Origin: Bacillota bacterium
Lineage (GTDB): Bacteria > Bacillota > Clostridia > Oscillospirales > Acutalibacteraceae
Length of the DNA: 21,325 bases
NCBI GenBank assembly: GCA_030705695.1
Contig: JAUZPX010000021.1
Span: forward strand, 1-21,325
Direction of reading: 5' to 3'
This document shows, in pieces, positions 13,374 to 19,479 of the stretch. The notes beneath the pieces were generated by a model. That model had not been told where the DNA came from. It searched no databases and saw only the letters and a list, made by a program, of their open reading frames with translations. The stretch's first letter is position 1. Every line of letters begins with the position of its first letter. The translations under genes were made by a program, and so were the position numbers.

Positions 13374-13736
13374 TTATTTTTCTTTTTTATCTTTTTTTGA
13401 AGTTTCTTTCGCTACTGGTGCCTTTTCAGTATCTACAGTTGAGATAGCCCAGCGTTTTAAGCGAATTTTAGTTCTGTCTGTGCTTGTTTCAATAATAATT
13501 GAGTCAGTATCTTCTTTTATACTTACGACTCTACCCATAATTCCGCCGATTGTTGTAATGTCATCGCCGATTTCAAGACTATTGCGCAATTCAGCTTCAG
13601 CTTTTTTCTTTTTTTGACCTGGTCGAATGAAAAAAAAGTATACAGCGGCAAAGACAGCACCATAAATAAGTACCATAGTAATTATAGATTGTGTATCGGT
13701 TCCGTTGGCTGCTAAAAGATTATAGTGAAAATTCAT
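13374..13736 (-). CDS. yajC: Preprotein translocase subunit YajC
   Basis: YajC is a small membrane partner of the SecDF-YajC accessory complex of the Sec translocase. With the start at 13736 it has 120 residues: a short outside N-terminus, one membrane segment (about 17-37) ending FFFIRPGQKKKKAEAE, the family signature, then the soluble domain with SLEIGDDITTIGGIMGRV and a charged tail (KKDKKEK). The longer frame from 13817 adds 27 atypical residues. I reject that start because GGAAGGA lies 9 nt before ATG 13736 and because a strong promoter (13777-13805) places the transcript start near 13770. Neighbours are tgt upstream and TIGR04086 downstream, a usual arrangement. Confidence 0.93.
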   Translation of the reverse strand: MNFHYNLLAANGTDTQSIITMVLIYGAVFAAVYFFFIRPGQKKKKAEAELRNSLEIGDDITTIGGIMGRVVSIKEDTDSIIIETSTDRTKIRLKRWAISTVDTEKAPVAKETSKKDKKEK

Positions 13737-13776
13737 TTTTTCATATCCTTCCGATTTTTGATAATTCTGAGTATTC

Positions 13777-13805
13777 ATTATATCAGTAAAGGTAAATGGT
13801 TGCAA
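13777..13805 (-). promoter_or_regulatory. Promoter of yajC in the tgt-yajC gap
   Basis: On the minus strand, TTGCAA (13805-13800), a 17 bp spacer and consensus TATAAT (13782-13777). This allows yajC and the TIGR04086 gene to be expressed apart from queA-tgt. Confidence 0.72.
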
Positions 13806-13813
13806 GTAGGAAA

Positions 13814-14944
13814 TCAAATTCGCAAAGACAAAGTTTCCTTATATTGCCGATAGAACTGTTCAAATTGTCCTGACTCAAGAGATTCTCTGATTTTCTCCAT
13901 TAGTGTATTATAAAAATGCAGATTATGCAAGACGCTTAGCCGCATTGCAAGCATTTCGCCTGATTTAAACAAATGATGAATGTAACTTCGTGTAAAATGC
14001 TTGCAGGCAGGGCAGTCGCACTGTGGGTCGATAGGGGAGTCATCTAAAGTGTATTTTGCATTATGCAAATTTCGAATACCTTCTGATGTAAATAAATGAC
14101 CGTGTCTGGCATTTCGGCTCGGCATTACACAATCAAAAAGGTCAACGCCTCGATAAACAGCCTCAAGAATATTTGTTGGCGTGCCGACGCCCATCAGATA
14201 TCGTGGGCGGTCTTTGGGCATATAAGGTTCAACCGCCTCAATAATTTCATACATTACTTCGGCAGGTTCTCCGACAGCTAATCCGCCGATAGCATAACCT
14301 TTTAAGTCAAGTTCTCGAATAGCCTTCATGTTTTCAATACGCAGGTCAGCGTAAGTACTGCCCTGATTAATTCCAAAAAGCATTTGCTTTGGATTTATAG
14401 TATCACTCAGCGAATTAAGACGGTTAATTTCATCATTACAGCGGCGAAGCCATCGAATTGTTAAATCGCTTGATTCTTTTACATATCGATATTCAGACGG
14501 ATTTGCAACACATTCGTCAAATGCCATTGCAATTGTTGAGCCCAGATTCGATTGAATCCTCATGCTCTCTTCGGGACCCATAAAGATTTTACGGCCATCA
14601 ACATGAGAAGCAAACGTAACGCCTTCTTCTTTGATGTTTCGAAGTTTTGCAAGGCTGAAAACTTGAAATCCGCCGCTGTCTGTTAAAACAGGACCGTCCC
14701 ATGCGGTGAATTTTCGAATACCGCCCATTTGCCTGACGACTTCATCACCGGGGCGGATATGCAAATGATATGTATTGCAAAGCTGTACCTGACAGTGAAT
14801 CTCTTTAAGATCAATGGCGGACACTCCGCCTTTTATAGCGCCTGCTGTGGCAACGTTCATAAATGCTGGCGTTTGGATTGTACCGTGCGGAGTTTCAAAT
14901 TCCCCTCGTCTAGCATTTCCAACTTGGTTAATTAATGTGTACAT
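13814..14944 (-). CDS. tgt: tRNA-guanine transglycosylase (Tgt)
   Basis: Tgt exchanges guanine-34 of GUN-anticodon tRNAs for preQ1, an early step of queuosine formation. The 376 residues match the family. Asp89 in LTDSGGFQVFS is the expected base-recognition Asp, Asp271 in DLFDCVMPSRNARHG the nucleophile, and Cys309, Cys311, Cys314 with His340 form the zinc site. GYAIGGLAVGE (about 217-226) is the guanine/preQ1 loop. The longer frame from 14977 overlaps queA and lacks a ribosome binding site. ATG 14944 has AGGAG 7 nt upstream, and that AGGAG overlaps the queA TAG stop codon, implying translational coupling in a queA-tgt operon. preQ1 synthesis genes (queC/D/E/F) are not in the window. Confidence 0.97.
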   Translation of the reverse strand: MYTLINQVGNARRGEFETPHGTIQTPAFMNVATAGAIKGGVSAIDLKEIHCQVQLCNTYHLHIRPGDEVVRQMGGIRKFTAWDGPVLTDSGGFQVFSLAKLRNIKEEGVTFASHVDGRKIFMGPEESMRIQSNLGSTIAMAFDECVANPSEYRYVKESSDLTIRWLRRCNDEINRLNSLSDTINPKQMLFGINQGSTYADLRIENMKAIRELDLKGYAIGGLAVGEPAEVMYEIIEAVEPYMPKDRPRYLMGVGTPTNILEAVYRGVDLFDCVMPSRNARHGHLFTSEGIRNLHNAKYTLDDSPIDPQCDCPACKHFTRSYIHHLFKSGEMLAMRLSVLHNLHFYNTLMEKIRESLESGQFEQFYRQYKETLSLRI

Positions 14945-14954
14945 ATTTGTTCTC

Positions 14955-15980
14955 CTATTTAATGAACATTGCGTCACCGAACGAAAAAAAGCGGTATTTT
15001 TCGTTTACAGCGACTTCATAAGCATGCATCGTGTTTTCATAGCCTGCAAATGCAGAAACAAGCATAATAAGCGTGCTTTCGGGAAGATGAAAATTTGTAA
15101 TCAAGCCGTCAAGCACTTTGAATTCATAGCCAGGATAAATAAAAATGCTTGTCCATCCGTCGCAAGCTTTTATTTCACCGTATTCAGATGCAACAGATTC
15201 AAGTGTACGGCAGCTTGTAGTACCGACAGCAATTACCCGACCGCCCGATTCTTTCGTTTTATTAATTAGTTCTGCTGTTTCTTCAGGAACCTCATAATGC
15301 TCTGAGTGCATTTGATGTTCTGTAATTTTGCTTACTTTTACAGGCCGAAACGTTCCAAGCCCAACATGTAAAGTTACAAAGCCAATGTTTATACCTTTGC
15401 TTTTGATTTTTTCCATTAGCTCTTCTGTAAAGTGCAGGCCTGCCGTAGGAGCTGCCGCTGAACCAAGCTCATGACTGTAAACGGTTTGATAACGCTCCTG
15501 ATCCTGCAATTCTTCAGTAATATATGGCGGCAGCGGCATTTTGCCGATTTCATCTAAAATGGCAAAAAAACTGCCCTCAAAAGTAAATTCTATTATTCTG
15601 TTTCCGCCTTCGGCAATTTCAAGAATTTCTCCAGTTAAAATTCCGTTACCAAATGTGAATTTAGCACCGGGTTTTGCTTTTTTGCCGGGTTTAACAAGGG
15701 TTTCCCAAGTGTTCTGGCTAATTTGTTTTAATAAAAGAAATTCAATTACGGCACCTGTTTCGCTTTTAATTCCGAAAATTCTTGCGGGAATAACTCGTGA
15801 ATCGTTAACAATTAATGTGTCTCCAGTATTTAGCGAATCAATAATATCATAAAAATGCTTATGAGCAATTTCTCCAGTTTCTTTATCTAATACAAGAAGG
15901 CGTGAATTGTCACGCTTTTCAATCGGAGTTTGAGCTATCAGTTCGGGGGGGAGATTATAGTAAAAATCTTCGGTTTTCAT
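14955..15980 (-). CDS. queA: S-adenosylmethionine:tRNA ribosyltransferase-isomerase (QueA)
   Basis: QueA transfers the ribosyl part of S-adenosylmethionine to preQ1 in tRNA, giving epoxyqueuosine, the step right after Tgt. The protein has 341 residues from ATG 15980, typical of the family. Signatures are FYYNLPPELIAQTP (about 5-18), RDNSRLLVL, GSAAAPTAGLHFT (about 173-185), HVGLGTFRPV, GTTSCRTLES and the C-terminal DGLITNFHLPESTLIMLVSAFAG. A TTG three codons earlier (15989) is nearer to the AAAGGA ribosome binding site and could also be used; I prefer ATG because homologues begin MKTxDF. The promoter at 16016-16044 gives a leader of about 30 nt. It ends in TAG, within the tgt ribosome binding site, and is divergent from asd. 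Confidence 0.96.
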   Translation of the reverse strand: MKTEDFYYNLPPELIAQTPIEKRDNSRLLVLDKETGEIAHKHFYDIIDSLNTGDTLIVNDSRVIPARIFGIKSETGAVIEFLLLKQISQNTWETLVKPGKKAKPGAKFTFGNGILTGEILEIAEGGNRIIEFTFEGSFFAILDEIGKMPLPPYITEELQDQERYQTVYSHELGSAAAPTAGLHFTEELMEKIKSKGINIGFVTLHVGLGTFRPVKVSKITEHQMHSEHYEVPEETAELINKTKESGGRVIAVGTTSCRTLESVASEYGEIKACDGWTSIFIYPGYEFKVLDGLITNFHLPESTLIMLVSAFAGYENTMHAYEVAVNEKYRFFSFGDAMFIK

Positions 15981-16015
15981 TCTTTGCAAACGGTCCTTTC
16001 AATGATGAGAATTCA

Positions 16016-16044
16016 TATGTAATCACATCGTTTTTCATTGACAA
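16016..16044 (-). promoter_or_regulatory. Promoter of queA-tgt
   Basis: On the minus strand, TTGTCA (16044-16039), a 17 bp spacer and TACATA (16021-16016). Its -35 overlaps the asd -35 (16038-16043) by five bases on the opposite strand. Confidence 0.6.
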
Positions 16045-16066
16045 CATCTAACAAAGATGTTATATT
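16038..16066 (+). promoter_or_regulatory. Promoter of asd-dapA-dapB-ACT
   Basis: Consensus TTGACA (16038-16043), a 17 bp spacer and TATATT (16061-16066). A 7 bp inverted repeat (16043-16061) fills the spacer. The leader before asd would be about 105 nt. Confidence 0.75.
16043..16061. promoter_or_regulatory. Inverted repeat in the spacer of the asd promoter, candidate operator
   Basis: AACATCT (16043-16049), loop AACAA and AGATGTT (16055-16061) form a perfect 7-5-7 inverted repeat exactly between the -35 and -10 of the asd promoter and over the -35 of the queA promoter. A bound repressor would affect both directions. No regulator is identified. Confidence 0.5.
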
Positions 16067-16177
16067 AATACTTAACGAAAAAACAAAAGAGTAGCATAAA
16101 CACACATTTTTTCTATTATATTTTATAAATGGAAGAAGTACAATACTTTTTTGAAAGTTTTGGGAGGATTTATTGTA

Positions 16178-17254
16178 ATGAGACAGTACAAGGTAGGAAT
16201 TATCGGAGCAACAGGTATGGTTGGACAGCGTTTTGCGCTGCTTCTGCATAATCATCCGTGGTTTACAGTCACGGCAATTGCAGCAAGCACACGTTCTGCC
16301 GGAAAAACCTATACAGAAGCTGTTAGCGACCGTTGGGCTATGACAGAACCCATTCCTGCAAATATTGCCGATATGGTCGTAATGGACGCTGCCGAAGTTA
16401 AAAAGGTAGCGGCTCTTGTTGACTTTGTTTTTTGTGCTGTCGACATGAAAAAAGATGAAATCAAAAAACTTGAGGAAGCATATGCGAAAGCAGAGTGCCC
16501 TGTAATGTCAAATAACAGTGCGCATCGTGCAACACAGGACGTTCCTATGATCATTCCCGAAATAAATGATGACCACACAAAAGTCATTCCGTTTCAGCGA
16601 AAACGGTTGGGTACAAAAAAAGGCTTTATTGCAGTAAAATCAAATTGTTCACTGCAAAGCTATGTACCTGCAATTCATCCGCTTATGGATTTAGGCGTGA
16701 CAAAAGTTCTTGCATGCACATATCAAGCGATTTCAGGTGCAGGTAAAACATTTAAATCATGGCCTGAAATGGTTGACAACATCATTCCTTTCATTGGCGG
16801 CGAAGAAGCAAAATCCGAAGAAGAGCCTATGAAAATCTGGGGTCACATTGAGGACGGTAAAATAGTAAATACAAACACACCAAACATTACTTCTCAATGT
16901 ATTCGTGTTCCTGTATCTGACGGTCATACAGCTGCTGTGTTTGTGTCATTTGATAAAAAAGCAACAGAAGAAGACATTATTAAAAAATGGGAAGCCTACA
17001 AAGGCAGACCGCAGGAATTTGAGCTTCCGAGCGCACCAAAGCAATTTCTGCACTATTTCCGTGAAGACGATCGTCCACAGATTAAAAGTGAGCGCAATCT
17101 TGAAAACGGGATGGCGGTTTCAATCGGCCGCTTAAGAAAAGATACACAATATGACATGAAATTTGTTTGCATGTCTCACAACACACTTCGAGGTGCGGCA
17201 GGCGGCGCTGTATTAATGGCTGAGCTGCTTTGCGCTGAAGGTTATCTTGATTAA
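16178..17254 (+). CDS. asd: Aspartate-semialdehyde dehydrogenase (archaeal/fungal-type)
   Basis: Asd reduces aspartyl phosphate to aspartate semialdehyde with NADPH, the branch point to lysine/diaminopimelate, threonine and methionine. The 358 residues match the archaeal/fungal-like subfamily (TIGR00978 type), not the usual Bacillus/E. coli type: the start MRQYKVGIIGATGMVGQRF has the NADPH loop (about 8-18), and catalytic Cys157 lies in KSNCSLQSY, followed by TYQAISGAGKTF (about 184-195). The longer frame from TTG 16151 lacks a ribosome binding site; ATG 16178 has GGGAGG 10 nt upstream. It leads an operon: dapA follows after 17 bp. No lysine riboswitch is seen in the short leader. Aspartokinase, the preceding enzyme, is not in the window. 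Confidence 0.95.
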   Translation: MRQYKVGIIGATGMVGQRFALLLHNHPWFTVTAIAASTRSAGKTYTEAVSDRWAMTEPIPANIADMVVMDAAEVKKVAALVDFVFCAVDMKKDEIKKLEEAYAKAECPVMSNNSAHRATQDVPMIIPEINDDHTKVIPFQRKRLGTKKGFIAVKSNCSLQSYVPAIHPLMDLGVTKVLACTYQAISGAGKTFKSWPEMVDNIIPFIGGEEAKSEEEPMKIWGHIEDGKIVNTNTPNITSQCIRVPVSDGHTAAVFVSFDKKATEEDIIKKWEAYKGRPQEFELPSAPKQFLHYFREDDRPQIKSERNLENGMAVSIGRLRKDTQYDMKFVCMSHNTLRGAAGGAVLMAELLCAEGYLD

Positions 17255-17271
17255 TTTCTGGAGGAAAAATT

Positions 17272-18159
17272 ATGTCCAATCCGATTTTTACCGGGTCAGG
17301 CGTTGCATTGGTTACACCGATGAATGCCGATGGATCCGTTAACTTTAAAGTACTTGGCGAACTTCTTGATTTCCATATGGAAAACAAAACAGATGCTATT
17401 GTTGTCTGCGGTACTACAGGTGAATCTGCCTGTCTTAGCCATAAGGAACACTGTGAAGTCATAGAATATACGGTTAAGAGAGTAGACCATAAAATCCCTG
17501 TTATTGCAGGAACAGGCAGCAACGATACAAATTACGCTATTGAACTGTCAAAAGAAGCAAAAACAATGGGTGTTGACGCTATTCTTTCTGTTACGCCTTA
17601 TTATAATAAAACATCACAAGCAGGGCTTATAAAGCACTTTACTGCTATTGCCGATGCTGTTGATATTCCGATGATTCTTTATAATGTTCCAGCAAGAACA
17701 GGACTAAATATTTTGCCTGCAACATATGCGGAGCTTTCAAAGCATCCAAATATTGTAGCAACAAAAGAAGCAAACGGGAATATTTCCTCCGTTGCAGAAA
17801 CAAGATCACTCTGTGACGATGATTTTGCAATCTATTCGGGCAACGACGACCAGATTATTCCTATTATGGCATTAGGTGGAATCGGAGTTATTTCGGTATA
17901 CGCAAATTTCTGCCCGAGAAACTGCCATAACATTACAACCCTTGCTTTACACGGTAACTATAAAGAAGCAACTGCTCAATTTTTACATAGCTTAGAGCTT
18001 ATCAACAGTATGTCGCTTGACGTGAACCCGATTCCTGTAAAGACAGCTATGAACCTCTTAGGTTATGAATGCGGTCCTCTTCGCTTACCGCTTACAGAAT
18101 TAAGCGAGTCAAATCTTGCAAAGCTGACCGATTGTTTAAAGAAATATCAGCTTATGTAA
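17272..18159 (+). CDS. dapA: 4-hydroxy-tetrahydrodipicolinate synthase
   Basis: DapA condenses pyruvate with aspartate semialdehyde, the first committed step to diaminopimelate and lysine. The 295-residue barrel has GTTGES (47-52, Thr48/Thr49), the Tyr110-Tyr111 pair in VTPYYNK, Tyr137 in ILYNVPARTG with Arg142, and Lys165 in VATKEAN, the Schiff-base lysine. The catalytic triad (Thr, Tyr, Tyr) and lysine are therefore complete. GGAGG lies 7 nt before ATG 17272. The gene is the second of the asd-dapA-dapB-ACT operon, 33 bp before dapB. Feedback sensitivity to lysine cannot be judged from sequence alone. Confidence 0.97.
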   Translation: MSNPIFTGSGVALVTPMNADGSVNFKVLGELLDFHMENKTDAIVVCGTTGESACLSHKEHCEVIEYTVKRVDHKIPVIAGTGSNDTNYAIELSKEAKTMGVDAILSVTPYYNKTSQAGLIKHFTAIADAVDIPMILYNVPARTGLNILPATYAELSKHPNIVATKEANGNISSVAETRSLCDDDFAIYSGNDDQIIPIMALGGIGVISVYANFCPRNCHNITTLALHGNYKEATAQFLHSLELINSMSLDVNPIPVKTAMNLLGYECGPLRLPLTELSESNLAKLTDCLKKYQLM

Positions 18160-18192
18160 CAAGCATTTGGACTTTGAAAGGGAAAAGACGGT

Positions 18193-18951
18193 ATGACTAA
18201 GATTTTATTATGCGGTTATAATGGGAAAATGGGAAAAGTAATTATTGAAGCTGTGAACGAGAGAAATAACTGTGAAATTTTTTGCGGTGTTGATCTTTAC
18301 GGTAACGGCGACATGGATTTTTTTGAATTCAAAACTTTTTCTGAAGTCGATAAGAAACCAGATGTCATTATCGATTTTTCAAATCCTGCTTTAATTGATG
18401 ATATACTTGATTTTGCTGTAAAAAACAATGTGCCTGCTGTTATTTGTACAACAGGATTTTCAGCTGAACAGGTCAAGAAAATTAAAGATGCTGCCAAAGA
18501 TGTTGCTATTTTTTATTCGGGGAATATGTCGTTAGGTATTAATTTGATAATTGAGCTTTCAAAAAAAGCAGCAGCTGTATTTGGTAATGCATTTGATATT
18601 GAAATTATCGAAAAGCATCATAATCAAAAAATCGATGCACCAAGCGGCACGGCACTTATGATTGCCGACGGAATTTCATCAGTATTGGAAGCAGAACCGC
18701 AATATGTATATGATCGCCATGCGTATAGGAAAAAACGCAGTAAAAACGAGATTGGCATTCATGCAGTTCGTGGAGGTACAATTGTAGGTGAGCATGAAGT
18801 AATATTTGCAGGTCATGATGAAGTTTTGTCAATTAAACATCAGGCGACCTCAAAAGAAGTTTTTGCAACGGGAGCCGTTAATGCTGCCGTATTTATGGCA
18901 AATCAAAAAGCAGGGCTGTATGATATGTCTGATCTGCTTCAAAATGTATAA
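18193..18951 (+). CDS. dapB: 4-hydroxy-tetrahydrodipicolinate reductase
   Basis: DapB reduces the DapA product to tetrahydrodipicolinate with NAD(P)H. The 252 residues carry the cofactor loop GYNGKMGK (8-15), VIIDFSNP, CTTGFS, and the active-site motif EKHHNQKIDAPSGTA (140-154), in which His142 and Lys146 correspond to E. coli His159 and Lys163. The C-terminus has GIHAVRGG and GEHEVIFAGHDE, typical of the substrate domain. The GAAAGGGA ribosome binding site is 9 nt before ATG 18193. The stop is 12 bp before the ACT gene. A later step of the pathway (dapL, dapH or ddh) is not in the window. Confidence 0.97.
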   Translation: MTKILLCGYNGKMGKVIIEAVNERNNCEIFCGVDLYGNGDMDFFEFKTFSEVDKKPDVIIDFSNPALIDDILDFAVKNNVPAVICTTGFSAEQVKKIKDAAKDVAIFYSGNMSLGINLIIELSKKAAAVFGNAFDIEIIEKHHNQKIDAPSGTALMIADGISSVLEAEPQYVYDRHAYRKKRSKNEIGIHAVRGGTIVGEHEVIFAGHDEVLSIKHQATSKEVFATGAVNAAVFMANQKAGLYDMSDLLQNV

Positions 18952-18963
18952 GTAGGTGAACGT

Positions 18964-19401
18964 ATGAATCCGAGAATTACGGTAAACGAAAACATAACAC
19001 TTATTACTCTGCATAATATTCCGTCTGAAATAACTTATATTTCTGATATTTTCGAAGATATTGCAAAGCTTAACGTCGATGTGGATATGATTTCAATGTC
19101 GCCTGTGCAAAGCGATTTGACAAGTCTTTCTTTTACCATTAACGATGATGATCTTACAAAATTGCTAGAAAACTCGGTTTTTCAAAAACCGATTGTCAGC
19201 AGCGGAAATAGAATTATTTCAATTTTCGATTCAGCTATGTCAGGTACCCCAGGCTTTGCTGCAAAAGTTTTTAAAGCAGCGTCAAGTGCAAATGCCGATA
19301 TAAGAATAATCACAACTTCAGAGGTGCAGATTTCGATACTCACGACTGAAGCCGATTATGACGAAACTTATAAAGCCATTCTTCATGCTTTTGACGAATA
19401 A
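18964..19401 (+). CDS. Free-standing tandem ACT-domain protein, resembling the regulatory part of aspartokinase
   Basis: The 145 residues form two ACT domains with no catalytic domain. ACT1 (about 8-75) has ITLITLHNIPSEITYISDIFEDIAKLNVDVDMIS and SLSFTINDDDL. ACT2 (about 82-143) has MSGTPGFAAKVFKAASSAN and ITTSEVQISILT. These match the C-terminal regulatory half of lysine-sensitive aspartokinases (family texts GVAAKMF, NIEMISTSEIKIS, LHDAFEL), where lysine binds between ACT domains. The first domain lacks the usual Pro-Gly of the ligand loop. It lies last in the lysine operon, 12 bp after dapB, with AGGTG as ribosome binding site. It may be a separate regulatory subunit of an aspartokinase encoded elsewhere, or sense lysine for another partner. 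In Bacillus the beta subunit arises by internal translation of lysC; here it is its own gene. Confidence 0.85.
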   Translation: MNPRITVNENITLITLHNIPSEITYISDIFEDIAKLNVDVDMISMSPVQSDLTSLSFTINDDDLTKLLENSVFQKPIVSSGNRIISIFDSAMSGTPGFAAKVFKAASSANADIRIITTSEVQISILTTEADYDETYKAILHAFDE

Positions 19402-19426
19402 AATCAATTCAATTTTCAATAATAGT

Positions 19427-19455
19427 AGAGCAGGGATATCCCTGCTCTTTTTTTA
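19427..19455 (+). terminator. Terminator of the asd-dapA-dapB-ACT operon
   Basis: The palindrome GAGCAGGGATATCCCTGCTC (19428-19447) forms a strong stem and is followed by a run of seven T. It lies 26 nt after the ACT stop and only about 25 nt before the ppk1 start codon. Confidence 0.9.
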
Positions 19456-19479
19456 CTTATTTTTTTGAAGGACGATTAT

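Noticed and set aside
13737..13817. 27-residue N-terminal extension of YajC from ATG 13817
   Set aside because: It overlaps the tgt end, contains the yajC promoter, has no ribosome binding site and is not typical of YajC.
14945..14977. 11-residue N-terminal extension of Tgt from ATG 14977
   Set aside because: It lies inside the queA coding end, whereas ATG 14944 has an AGGAG at ideal distance and gives the family N-terminus.
14814..15269. 151-codon plus-strand open frame opposite queA and tgt
   Set aside because: It spans two certain minus-strand genes, has no ribosome binding site and encodes a Cys/Phe-rich sequence of no known family; a shadow frame.
16067..16177. Possible lysine (L-box) riboswitch or T-box before asd
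   Set aside because: The leader is only about 105 nt, A+T-rich, without the five-helix L-box features, a T-box core or a terminator; only a weak 8 bp hairpin at 16133-16148 is seen.
17082..17522. 146-codon minus-strand open frame opposite asd and dapA
   Set aside because: Antisense to two certain enzymes and without a ribosome binding site or family resemblance.
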